DNA of 61,725 nt from Candidatus Anammoxibacter sp. (GTDB taxonomy: Bacteria; Planctomycetota; Brocadiia; Brocadiales; Anammoxibacteraceae): assembly GCA_021777105.1 (NCBI GenBank), contig JAIQZQ010000071.1, forward strand, positions 1-61,725. Direction: 5' to 3'. Shown piece after piece: positions 45,101 to 53,828 of this stretch. The position numbers and the translations under genes are program-made. Position 1 is the first letter of the stretch. Each line of letters starts with the position of its first letter. The notes under the pieces are model-generated. The model saw only the letters and a program-made list of their open reading frames with translations. It had not been told where the DNA came from and ran no database searches.

Positions 45101-46114
45101 ATGATTAATATAGGCTTAATTGGATATGGGTATTGGGGGCCGAATCTGGCTCGCAATTTTTTTGAATCGCCGGATTTCAGCCTGGCTACTATCTGCGATG
45201 TGGATTCCGGCAAACTTGAACTGGCGCAAAAGCGTTATCCTTCCGCTAAATTAACATCGGATTATAACGAGATCTTTGTCGACAAAAATATCGACGCTAT
45301 TGTTATTGCAACGCCTGTGTTTACTCATTTTAAACTGGCAATGTTAGCCTTGCAAAACGGAAAACATGTTTTAATTACAAAGCCGATTACAGAGACTTCC
45401 GAACAGGCAATAAAACTTATTGATGAGGCATCCAAACGCGGTTTGATATTGATGGTTGATCACACGTTTGTTTATACCGGCGCAGTTCGGAAAATTCGCG
45501 AGCTTGTTTCCGGAGGCGAGCTAGGCGATATTTGCTATTTTGATTCAGCCCGGGTCAACCTTGGGTTGTTTCAACATGATGTGGACGTGATATGGGATCT
45601 TGCGGTGCATGATATATCGATTATGGATTACACACTGGGCGAAGTTCCAAACGCTATATCCGCCACCGGCGCAAGTCATGTGCCGGACGAGCCTGAAAAT
45701 GTTGCGTATTTGACCTTATTTTTCAAAGGCAGCCTGATTGCGCACATAAATGTTAACTGGCTGGCCCCTGTTAAAGTGCGGCGGATTCTTATTGGAGGAA
45801 ACCGTAAAATGATAGTTTATGACGATATCGAGCCAAGCGAAAAAGTTAAGGTCTATGACAAGGGGATTGCCGTCAGCAACAAGGCGGAAAAATATAAAAT
45901 GTTAATTAGCTATCGCGCGGGCGATATGTGGGCGCCGCAACTTGATATGACGGAAGCTTTGCAAACGGAACTAATACATTTTGCGCGATGCATTAAAAAT
46001 GGAGAGCGGGCAATTACTGACGGCTATGCGGGCTTGCGGGCCGTCCGCATGCTGGAAGCCGCCACGCGATCAATGAAAGAGAGAGGCAAACCGGTGGAGC
46101 TTGATGCGCGTTAG
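45101..46114 (+). CDS. Gfo/Idh/MocA-family oxidoreductase (WbpB/WlbA-like)
   Basis: A 337-aa NAD-dependent sugar dehydrogenase. N-terminal Rossmann motif GLIGYGYWGPNLARNF; VIATPVFTHFKLA; the catalytic segment HVLITKPITETSEQA holds the conserved lysine (normally EKP; here TKP). 'VIWDLAVHDISIMDY' carries the active-site Asp and His. It could oxidise the C3 hydroxyl of a UDP-uronic acid before amination by a DegT enzyme and acetylation by the hexapeptide protein at 44435. It starts at ATG 45101 with no strong ribosome site. Confidence 0.87.
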   Translation: MINIGLIGYGYWGPNLARNFFESPDFSLATICDVDSGKLELAQKRYPSAKLTSDYNEIFVDKNIDAIVIATPVFTHFKLAMLALQNGKHVLITKPITETSEQAIKLIDEASKRGLILMVDHTFVYTGAVRKIRELVSGGELGDICYFDSARVNLGLFQHDVDVIWDLAVHDISIMDYTLGEVPNAISATGASHVPDEPENVAYLTLFFKGSLIAHINVNWLAPVKVRRILIGGNRKMIVYDDIEPSEKVKVYDKGIAVSNKAEKYKMLISYRAGDMWAPQLDMTEALQTELIHFARCIKNGERAITDGYAGLRAVRMLEAATRSMKERGKPVELDAR

Positions 46115-46264
46115 CGCAGAGAGCTACGCTATTCCTGATGCTTGACGCAATCTTTCAGATTGTCCTATAATGTTAAAACTGACAACAAAAAGATGTTTTT
46201 AGTAAAACTACATTGTTCTAATGTCTATAAAATTTAAATTGTTTGTCTATAATTACAGATTATC

Positions 46265-47554
46265 ATGTTAAAAATTGAAGATTATAAACAGAAACCGTTA
46301 GAGCCGTTTTGGCACTCCAATGCGCCGAAAGATGACGCGCTTCTTAAAAAGAACGCTGTCTTGCGCGACCGGCATATGAACGAGCGTTGTTTTATTCTCG
46401 CAAATGGCCCGTCAATTAAACGGCAGGATATAAAATTGTTGCGCGACGAGACATGCATTGTTGTGAGCGATTTTGATCGCCATCCTGATTACAGAGTTCT
46501 CAAACCGCGTTACCATTGCGTGTCGCCGTTTCATCCGCCTGATACTGAAGAGCGCTGGTTTTCGAGGATGGACAGGATAGATAAAAACGGCGAGGACACG
46601 GAGATGTTCTTCGGCCTTTCCGACCGTGAAAGAAATAGCCGTAACGGGCTTTTTGCAAATAAACATGTCTATCATTTAAAATTTACCGGCGAATGGAGAG
46701 ATGTGGCCGTTAACGGGATTGACCTGACTAAGCCTGTTCCAAAGGGAAGTTCCGTGCCGGTGTTTGCGCTTTTTGCCGCTATATACCTTGGATTTAAACG
46801 GATATATTTGATGGGGTGCGACCATGACTGGATACTTAATTTACAAGGGTATAGCTATTTTTATAACGAAAATAATGAAGGCCCGAAATCAACAGGTTAC
46901 AATCCTATGTTTGAATCTGATTTCGAGGCGGTATGCAGATGGAATATACTTTTGTGGCAACAATATAAAACTATCCGCCGAATTGCATATAAGGCGTCGG
47001 CTAAAATCTATAATGCCACGGATGGCGGTTTTTTAGATGTGTTTCCCAGAATTAACTACATGTCAGTTTTAGATGAATTCAATAAGACATATAAAAATGA
47101 CATTAACAATGATTTAAAACTGTCGATGGCCCAACTTAATGGACTGAGAAATTCCGGCAAAACAAGCGAAGCTTACTCGTTTGCGCAAAAACTGTTGGGC
47201 GAATTTCCAGATTCGGATGATGTTATTAACGCTTACGGGGAATTGTCTTTTGAAAACGGGCGCTGGTTTAATGCCATGCAACTCCTTGAGGATCTTGCAA
47301 GGCGGAGCCCCGGTTATTTCCAGGCTTATGCCAACCTTGGCGTTATATATTGGCAGATCGGGGACGGAAGAAATTCAATGAAATCTTTCTTAAAAGCGAT
47401 AAAAATTAATCCTTACCATAGAGACACAATTTTAAACTTCGCAGGCGCCCTTAAAACCATAGACGAGCCGGAAACTGCAAAAAAAGTTTTCGCCATCTAT
47501 CTGCAAAAACATCCCGACGACGCAGAAATTGCTAAAGCCTTGGCTGAGTTGTAA
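46265..47554 (+). CDS. DUF115/GT42-like protein with C-terminal TPR repeats, copy 1
   Basis: 429 aa. Residues about 35-270 resemble the DUF115/MptE fold and the related GT42 sialyltransferases: RCFILANGPSIKRQDI, later 'ALFAAIYLGFKRIYLMGCD' and KIYNATDGGFLDVFPRI. Residues about 285-429 contain at least three TPR units (EAYSFAQKLLGEFPDSDDVI, YFQAYANLGVIYWQIGD, NPYHRDTILNFAGAL). With a nonulosonate pathway nearby, a transfer of such a sugar is possible but unproven. A paralogue lies at 49772. Confidence 0.75.
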   Translation: MLKIEDYKQKPLEPFWHSNAPKDDALLKKNAVLRDRHMNERCFILANGPSIKRQDIKLLRDETCIVVSDFDRHPDYRVLKPRYHCVSPFHPPDTEERWFSRMDRIDKNGEDTEMFFGLSDRERNSRNGLFANKHVYHLKFTGEWRDVAVNGIDLTKPVPKGSSVPVFALFAAIYLGFKRIYLMGCDHDWILNLQGYSYFYNENNEGPKSTGYNPMFESDFEAVCRWNILLWQQYKTIRRIAYKASAKIYNATDGGFLDVFPRINYMSVLDEFNKTYKNDINNDLKLSMAQLNGLRNSGKTSEAYSFAQKLLGEFPDSDDVINAYGELSFENGRWFNAMQLLEDLARRSPGYFQAYANLGVIYWQIGDGRNSMKSFLKAIKINPYHRDTILNFAGALKTIDEPETAKKVFAIYLQKHPDDAEIAKALAEL

Positions 47555-47674
47555 GGCAGGGGATAGCCAATATGCTTTGAGTTGCGCAAAAATGACACAA
47601 AAAGAGCGGTGTAAATTGGCGGCACAACACGGTATAATATAGTTTTTAGAGGAAATTGAAAATGCATAATAAAC

Positions 47675-47959
47675 CTGGTTAGCGCTGTAGCGCAAAAAAA
47701 AATTCAGTTAAATATAAGGGCAAGCCTAGAGCAAAAGGAAGCGCTTGTAAAAGCGGCAGCAATTAAACAGACAACTCTTAGCGAGTTTGTCTTGCAAAAC
47801 GCTTGCAATGTGGCGCATGAAACCATAGCGGAAGAGGTTGACTTTCGTCTTTCCGGCAAGCAATGGAAAGAATTTTGTAAAGCGTTGGATGCGCCGCCAA
47901 AACGAATATCTTCTCTTAAGAAATTATTGTCTCAACCGGGCGTTTTTGATGATAAATAG
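47675..47959 (+). pseudogene. TacA-type (DUF1778) antitoxin gene with disrupted start
   Basis: The frame reads KIQLNIRASLEQKEALVKAA, then TLSEFVLQNACNVAHETIAEEV and ends RISSLKKLLSQPGVFDDK before TAG 47959. This is a clear DUF1778 antitoxin. No ATG is in frame: the nearest, at 47662, opens another frame that stops after six codons, so a one-base shift probably broke the start. CTG 47675 could be used weakly. It overlaps the damaged toxin gene. Confidence 0.7.
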
Positions 47960-48179
47960 CCCTGTATTGTTCAAGGAAAAACATAATTGCTCATTATTTG
48001 ATTGCGGAGTAGAAGCCCTAAATCAATACTTAAAACAATACGCTTTACGAAATATTAAAAATGGATCGTCCCGCACGTATATTGCTACCGACGGCAATAA
48101 AGTTTTTGGCTTTGAAACATCTCCAATTGATGAAATGCATTTGTTTCTGCTTATTAATGATATAAAAAACTCTTTTTAG
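47949..48179 (+). pseudogene. TacT-type GNAT toxin gene with a large internal deletion
   Basis: The 76-codon frame starts like a GNAT toxin (LFDCGVEALNQYLKQYA, RTYIATDGNKVFGF) and jumps directly to the family's last segment (SPIDEMHLFLLINDI). About 80-90 residues, including the acetyl-CoA binding site, are missing. The join falls within a 'FGF' match, as expected from recombination between two similar sites. It overlaps the antitoxin end by 11 nt, the normal arrangement of such pairs. Confidence 0.75.
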
Positions 48180-48222
48180 AATGCTATGCTATGCAATACC
48201 AACACATTAAAATTTAATTATT

Positions 48223-49767
48223 ATGAACACTATAAAAACAGATGTGTTAATTGTGGGAACTGGGGCGGCCGGTATTCGGGCCGCCTTTTCTGTTTCCAGG
48301 CAAAACGCTGAGGTTGTGATACTTGCCGAAGGGCAGGCAACTGAATGCGGGTCGACGTTTTCGTCTTTTTCAGGGGGATGGGGGATACAGGCTCTTATCG
48401 GCAATGAACGGACGGATAAGAACTTGGCCGGGTTTTATGACGATGTTATTAATGTTGGGCTGGGAGAGGCTGATCCTAAACTTGCGCGGATACTGGTTGA
48501 GGAGTCGGGCGAGCGGCTGGAGGAGTTGCTTTCATTCGGCCTGGAATTCAACAGGGTTGAAAGCGGCGCATATTTGCGGCAAGAGGGGTGTTTTAGCAAA
48601 GTGAAGCGAGCGTTTATTGCCGGCAATATGGATAACATTAAACAGACGTTTCGCGCCATTCTGGATAAATCAGTGGCAATGATAATCAAGGGTTATGTTA
48701 TCGATCTTGTTATTGTTGACGGCATTTGTTGCGGCGCGTTTGCGCTGGATGACAAAGGGACGCTGATTGCCATACAAGCCGGGGCCGTAATATTGGCGAC
48801 CGGCGGCGGAGCCGGCATATTTAAAAGCCGTTTTGTAAGCGGCAATGAGGCAGGCGCGGGTTGCGCTATTGCCGGCAAAGCCGGGGCTGAAATAAAAAAT
48901 ATGGAATTTATACAGTTTATGCTGGGTATGAGAGTTGGAAACAAAAAATGTTTTTTTCCTACTTCAAATTTAGGTGAGCCGAATATACTGGTTGACTCAA
49001 ATGGGGCCGACGCTCTTAATACGGCTATACCGGAAGCTAAAATAAGAAACATGGCAATTGAACAGAGAATGAAACACTATCCGTTTAGTTGCCGCGACTA
49101 CTCAGGGTTGATTGATATTGCTGTAAGCCGGGCGGTTAAGGAAAACAGGGAGCTGTTTTTTAAAAATGTTAATCAGGGAGGCGAGCAAACAAAGGTCGGC
49201 CATTTCGCGCATGCTTTTAACGGCGGGGTCAGGATTAATGAGAATGCCGAGACGTCTATTGCCGGACTTTTTGCTGCCGGCGAGGTTGCGGCCGGCCCGC
49301 ACGGAGCCGACAGGATTGGAGGCTGCATGATGACGGCGACGCAGGTGTTCGGCAATCGCGCCGGCAGGTTTGCCGCGGAGCGCGCTAAAAAACGAAGAGA
49401 CCGGGGCAATGATTTTAAAACAGAAATTGTTCCTAATTTAAATATGTTTGCAAAAGCCGGCAACGTGAATGCGGCTTATAAAGAGGTTGCGTTAACGATT
49501 AATATTGCTATGGACGAATACGCAATGGTCGGCAGAAGCAAAGAAGGTCTTGATAAATGCAAAACAGTTCTTGACGATTGCGGAAACGGGCTGGAGAGGT
49601 TAAAATCAAACGTCAAAATCGACGCAAAAGGGTATTTTAAATTAAACAACATGATTACGGTCGCCAAACTTGTGACGGCCGCGGCGCTGAAAAGAACTAA
49701 AAGCCTGGGATCGCACTACAGAGAAGACGATTTTAAAAACGTGGGTTTACCGGAAAGCGAGGTGTAG
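48223..49767 (+). CDS. FAD-dependent flavoprotein (fumarate reductase/L-aspartate oxidase superfamily)
   Basis: 514 aa. The FAD dinucleotide-binding motif TDVLIVGTGAAGIRAAFSV is at the N-terminus, then GSTFSSFSGGWGIQ, 'AVILATGGGAGIFKSRFVSG', 'SIAGLFAAGEVAAGPHGADR' and IGGCMMTATQVFG, as in FrdA/SdhA/NadB flavoproteins. A C-terminal helical domain follows. It has no iron-sulfur or membrane partner next to it. It sits between two DUF115/TPR genes; a role in glycan-precursor redox or in NAD synthesis is possible. It begins 43 nt after the broken toxin. Confidence 0.82.
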   Translation: MNTIKTDVLIVGTGAAGIRAAFSVSRQNAEVVILAEGQATECGSTFSSFSGGWGIQALIGNERTDKNLAGFYDDVINVGLGEADPKLARILVEESGERLEELLSFGLEFNRVESGAYLRQEGCFSKVKRAFIAGNMDNIKQTFRAILDKSVAMIIKGYVIDLVIVDGICCGAFALDDKGTLIAIQAGAVILATGGGAGIFKSRFVSGNEAGAGCAIAGKAGAEIKNMEFIQFMLGMRVGNKKCFFPTSNLGEPNILVDSNGADALNTAIPEAKIRNMAIEQRMKHYPFSCRDYSGLIDIAVSRAVKENRELFFKNVNQGGEQTKVGHFAHAFNGGVRINENAETSIAGLFAAGEVAAGPHGADRIGGCMMTATQVFGNRAGRFAAERAKKRRDRGNDFKTEIVPNLNMFAKAGNVNAAYKEVALTINIAMDEYAMVGRSKEGLDKCKTVLDDCGNGLERLKSNVKIDAKGYFKLNNMITVAKLVTAAALKRTKSLGSHYREDDFKNVGLPESEV

Positions 49768-49771
49768 TGAT

Positions 49772-50983
49772 ATGGACATAAATTCAGAAAACAAATCAAT
49801 TTCAAACGAACCCGTTGCAGAAACTACCGAAAGTGTATTAAGCCGAAACAGAAAGCTTCATAATTGCCACGCGGGAGAGCGTTGTTTTATTATTGCCACC
49901 GGGCCTTCTTTGAGCAATCAAAACCTAAAGCTTTTAAAGGGTGAGATATGCATAGGTTTAAGCAACTCTTTTAAACATGAGGATTACGGTTATATAAAAC
50001 CAAAGTACCACTGCTGGGCGGCATATCATAGGCCTGAAACAGATGAAGGCTGGCAGATAATAATGAAAAATCTGGCAGAGGCTTCGGTAGACGCCGGGCT
50101 CTTCTTTGCCGCGGCGGATTATGACCGCAATTACGGCAGAGAGCATTTTAAAGGGCGCGCTTTGCATTTTCTGGATTACAGAGGAGCTTGGGACGAAGCG
50201 CTTGAAAACGGATTAGATTTAACAATGCCCGTGCCGCCGATTCAGTCCGGAACAATTATAACATTGTTTATTGCTTTATATATGGGATTTAAACGGATAT
50301 ACCTTCTTGGATGCGACACAAATTACATGTTAAGCCTAAGCAACAATAAACGAGAAACAAAAGGGCATTTTTTTGATGCCGCTCCCGGAGTCATTCAGGG
50401 ATTTGACCTTGAGGAGCAGTGTTTGTGCATCGGCAAACTGTGCCATCAATATAAGATGGTTCATCACATCGCAAAGCAGCGTTCAGTGGAGATATACAAC
50501 GCGACGGACGGCGGACTGCTTGATGTTTTTCCAAGGGTTGATTATGAATCGCTTTTTAACGAAAATAAGGACACTGGCGCGACGGTTGTTGACGCAATAG
50601 ACACAAATAGCATGCGAGGCGGCAACCTGGATTTACAAAAAAAGGCTTTAAACCTCTCTATGCAGGCAATGGAATTATTAAAAGACAACAAGGCGGAACA
50701 AGCCCTTGCCTTTGCGGAGCAAGCTAAGAAACTGGGCGTTGAAGTCTCAAGAATGCATTACATCAGAGGGCTTTGCTTAAGCTCTATAGGCAGGTATGAA
50801 AATGCGGTTGAAGCGTTTAAATCCGAGCTTGCTATAAACCCCGGCCATGAAGGCGCGCTGAAAAACGCTAATTTCCTGATGGAGAAATTAAAAACGCTTA
50901 AACAAGGCTTTGCAACCAAAGAGGATATTTACAACAACATCCTGAGGCTGCCTTGCTACACATGGTATGACATGTTTAAGTAA
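49772..50983 (+). CDS. DUF115/GT42-like protein with C-terminal TPR repeats, copy 2
   Basis: 403 aa, paralogue of the protein at 46265. Shared marks are RCFIIATGPSLSNQNLKLL, LFIALYMGFKRIYLLGCD and EIYNATDGGLLDVFPRVDY. The C-terminus has TPR-like helices (QAMELLKDNKAEQALAFAEQ, SRMHYIRGLCLSSIGRYENAVEAF). It begins 4 nt after the flavoprotein stop, so the two are co-transcribed. Probably a transferase acting on a surface polymer or protein; unproven. Confidence 0.75.
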   Translation: MDINSENKSISNEPVAETTESVLSRNRKLHNCHAGERCFIIATGPSLSNQNLKLLKGEICIGLSNSFKHEDYGYIKPKYHCWAAYHRPETDEGWQIIMKNLAEASVDAGLFFAAADYDRNYGREHFKGRALHFLDYRGAWDEALENGLDLTMPVPPIQSGTIITLFIALYMGFKRIYLLGCDTNYMLSLSNNKRETKGHFFDAAPGVIQGFDLEEQCLCIGKLCHQYKMVHHIAKQRSVEIYNATDGGLLDVFPRVDYESLFNENKDTGATVVDAIDTNSMRGGNLDLQKKALNLSMQAMELLKDNKAEQALAFAEQAKKLGVEVSRMHYIRGLCLSSIGRYENAVEAFKSELAINPGHEGALKNANFLMEKLKTLKQGFATKEDIYNNILRLPCYTWYDMFK

Positions 50984-51096
50984 CTGGATGCCGGCTGCGC
51001 TGCTGCTTGATACTAACGCGTTGCTCAAAACATGCGTATTTTATGGCAAAAATACGGAGTTGACAACACACTATATTTAGTGGTACTGTTTATATT

Positions 51097-51513
51097 ATGA
51101 CTAGACTAGTATTGGACACGGATGTCATGTTTTGTTCCGCCTTTTCCAATGGAGCAAGCAGCCTTATTTTTGATGAAATTGTAAATGGAAAATATGAAAT
51201 ATTATATTCAAACGCTTTACTTTTTGAATATGAAAGTGTTTTATCCAGGAATTGCAAAAATGATCAAGACATTAACGATGTAGCTGATATTCTAAGATTT
51301 ATTGTTGAATTTGGCGAAAAAGTTCATATATATTATTTTTATAGGACATTATCAAAAAACCAAAAAGACTCAATGATTGTTGATACTGTTATAAATGGAT
51401 TTGCCGATTATTTAGTAACATTTAATAAAAAACATTTTTATCCTTTTGAGAATGTTACAATTTATAAACCTTGCGACTTTTTAAATGAGGTGGTTAGACA
51501 TGATTCGAACTGA
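51097..51513 (+). CDS. PIN-domain toxin component
   Basis: A 138-aa PIN-family RNase-like protein. First acidic strand RLVLDTDVMFCSAFS; second 'YSNALLFEYESVL'; third 'KNQKDSMIVDTVINGFADYLVTFNKKHF' with the conserved Asp residues that bind metal. The overlapping downstream gene is its likely antitoxin. It appears intact, unlike the PIN gene at 15339. Confidence 0.82.
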   Translation: MTRLVLDTDVMFCSAFSNGASSLIFDEIVNGKYEILYSNALLFEYESVLSRNCKNDQDINDVADILRFIVEFGEKVHIYYFYRTLSKNQKDSMIVDTVINGFADYLVTFNKKHFYPFENVTIYKPCDFLNEVVRHDSN

Positions 51514-51745
51514 ACTGCGTTTGGCGGATGACACGGCTGAATTTGCAAGAAATGAAGCAAAAAAACAAGGGTTATCGTTTAATGCGTTTGTTTCCAATTT
51601 GTTGACTGAATTGCGGGTATATGTGGAGACAAATAATAAATGGGAACAAAGAGTTGGAAAAATTTCTAAACAGGACGCGCGCAAATCATTAAAAAGATTG
51701 AGAAAAAAAGACCTCCCTATAAGAAAAGGGGATAATATCACATAA
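51500..51745 (+). CDS. Antitoxin-like partner of the PIN protein
   Basis: An 81-aa protein starting at ATG 51500 (MIRTELRLADDTAEFA), 9 nt after GAGGTG. The earlier in-frame ATG at 51485 lacks a site. The pattern TELRLADDTAEFARNEAKKQ and 'LSFNAFVSNLL' fits an Arc/ribbon-helix-helix antitoxin. It overlaps the PIN gene by 14 nt. Confidence 0.75.
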   Translation: MIRTELRLADDTAEFARNEAKKQGLSFNAFVSNLLTELRVYVETNNKWEQRVGKISKQDARKSLKRLRKKDLPIRKGDNIT

Positions 51746-51867
51746 ATTTATGATTCCCGCCTTTTAACGAATAAAGCCTGTCACAATTAAAGCAGAGAGC
51801 GAGCGTTACTGAACACCGGCAGGCTACGCGGTTGATTGATACTGCTTGCGGATGTTAAGGATTTAGA

Positions 51868-51896
51868 CTGGTTACAAGGCTTTGCCTTGTAACCAG
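51868..51896. repeat. GTTACAAGGC-type hairpin, 13-bp stem
   Basis: CTGGTTACAAGGC, loop TTT, GCCTTGTAACCAG. It sits between the convergent ends of the antitoxin and serS genes and could act as a terminator for both. Confidence 0.75.
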
Positions 51897-51982
51897 TGGA
51901 AGCGTAATTCAAAAATTGAAAATTTTTACCACGCTTTTGCATTTTGATTTTTTACTTTTGCCTTATTTCCCCCCTTTAGTCA

Positions 51983-53257
51983 TTACTTCTCTATACATTC
52001 CAGTCCTCCCATATACTTCCTTAACACCTCTGGGATTTCCACTGACCCGTCTTTTCGTTGATACGTCTCAAGGATGGCGATCATGGTTCGCGGCAGGGCC
52101 AGGCCCGAGCCGTTTAAGGTGTGCGGGAATTTTGGCTTGCCGTTTTTATCCCTGAATTTCACATTCATCCGCCTTGCCTGAAAGTCGACAAAGTTGCTGC
52201 AAGACGATACTTCCAGATACTTGCCCGCCCCAGGCGCCCAGGCCTCAATATCGTAACATTTGGCCGCAGCAAAACTCATATCGCCTGAGCACAGTTCCAA
52301 CACCCGGTACTCAATCCCTAAAAGCTGCAAGACCTTTTCCGCGTTTGTCAAAAGTGACTCAAGCTCATTGAACGACTCCTCCGGCTCAACAAATTTAACA
52401 AGCTCAACCTTGTTAAATTGATGCACGCGGGTCATGCCTCTGGTATCCTTCCCGTGCGAGCCCGCCTCGCGGCGAAAACACGCCGTAAACGCGGCGTAAT
52501 AAATCGGCAGCGAGCCGGCCGGCAATATTTCATCCCTGTGAATGTTGGTTACAGGCACTTCAGCCGTGGGTATCAGGAACATATCCTCGCATTCGGTTTT
52601 ATACATATCGTCCTCAAGTTTCGGCAACTGTCCGGTGCCGGTCATTGATTGGCGGTTAACCAGAAAAGGCGGATATATCTCCTTATATCCATGTTCGCCG
52701 GTGTGCAGATCAAGCATAAAGTTGTAAAGAGCGCGTTCAAGTCTGGCCCCAAGGCCTTTGTATAGTATAAAGCCGGATCCTGATATTTTAGTGCCCCTTT
52801 CAAAATCCAGTATGTCAAGTCCCGCGCCTATGTCCCAATGCGGCAATGGCGAATCAAAATCAAACTTCTTTCTCTCACCCCATTTCTTAATCTCCACATT
52901 CCCCGTCTCGTCTTCGCCCTCGGGCGCGCCGGCAGCCGGCAAGTTTGGAATGCGCAGGGCGATGTTGCGCAACTCATCGTCAACATCTCGCAATTTCTGC
53001 TCATACTCCTTTATTTCCTGCGAAACGAGTTTCATCTCCCCTATCAATTCCGAGGCATCCTGTTTCTCCTTCTTAAGTCTGCTTATCTCTTTTGAAGTCG
53101 CGTTAAGTTTACTCCTGTTTTGCTCGCATTCGTGTAAAAGTTTGCGTTTTCTCGCGTCAACTTCCAGCAACTCGTCTATCTTGTTGCCTTCGCGTTTTAA
53201 CATAACGCCTTTTTTTACCTTTTCCGGATTGTTTCGTATAAAATTTAAATCTAACAT
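51983..53257 (-). CDS. serS: Serine--tRNA ligase
   Basis: 424 aa, normal length for bacterial SerRS. It charges tRNA-Ser (and tRNA-Sec). The N-terminus MLDLNFIRNNPEKVKKG and the long antiparallel coiled coil (residues about 30-100) are typical. Class II motif 2 is seen in 'TACFRREAGSHGKDTRGMTR', motif 3 in LNGSGLALPRTMIAILE, and the serine site in 'LIPTAEVPVTNIHRDE'. The only housekeeping gene here on the minus strand. Confidence 0.97.
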   Translation of the reverse strand: MLDLNFIRNNPEKVKKGVMLKREGNKIDELLEVDARKRKLLHECEQNRSKLNATSKEISRLKKEKQDASELIGEMKLVSQEIKEYEQKLRDVDDELRNIALRIPNLPAAGAPEGEDETGNVEIKKWGERKKFDFDSPLPHWDIGAGLDILDFERGTKISGSGFILYKGLGARLERALYNFMLDLHTGEHGYKEIYPPFLVNRQSMTGTGQLPKLEDDMYKTECEDMFLIPTAEVPVTNIHRDEILPAGSLPIYYAAFTACFRREAGSHGKDTRGMTRVHQFNKVELVKFVEPEESFNELESLLTNAEKVLQLLGIEYRVLELCSGDMSFAAAKCYDIEAWAPGAGKYLEVSSCSNFVDFQARRMNVKFRDKNGKPKFPHTLNGSGLALPRTMIAILETYQRKDGSVEIPEVLRKYMGGLECIEK

Positions 53258-53593
53258 GATTTCTCTTTTTTAGCGATAAAAACGAATTGTTAAAAACCTT
53301 TAATTGGCGGTTTAACGCTATCTGTTTTACTGGTTAAAAATATAATTTTCCCGTCGTATTGCCGGAACAAACGGTGCATTATATATCAAGCGAAATTGCG
53401 ATTGCAATTTCTTTTTAACCCGGCATTGTTGTTTTCTTTATTTTCAGCGGTTGGGTTCGATTGTCGGGCATAATTAGCTATTTTTTGATTGCTTGCCATC
53501 GGATTCTATTTAATTTCTTGCAATTTTCACAATTGTTTGATAAATTATTTCCTGTTTATAGTTGTTTTCTGGTTTTTTGATATTTAATGCTAT

Positions 53594-53669
53594 GCCCCTA
53601 TCGTCTAGCGGCCCAGGATCCCAGATTCTCAGTCTGGAGACAGGGGTTCAACTCCCCTTGGGGGTACCA
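53594..53669 (+). tRNA. tRNA-Glu (anticodon CTC)
   Basis: A 76-nt cloverleaf. Acceptor GCCCCTA pairs with TGGGGGT (first pair G1-U72, a wobble); D-arm with TCTAGCGGCCCAGGA; anticodon stem CCAGA/TCTGG with loop TTCTCAG, anticodon CTC; T-arm AGGGG-TTCAACT-CCCCT. Discriminator A, then CCA is encoded. The body matches bacterial tRNA-Glu. Confidence 0.93.
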
Positions 53670-53828
53670 TCTTCCCGCTGTTCTTTATTCCGCCCCATTG
53701 ACGGCTAATGCTCCACTTTTATGCTCCATATAGTCAATTGTGATAAAAGACGCGACTGCAATGTCATAAATACCAAAAATGATTCTATATTTTAATTGTT
53801 GCTGGGAAATTTTATTAAGGAAAGTTCT

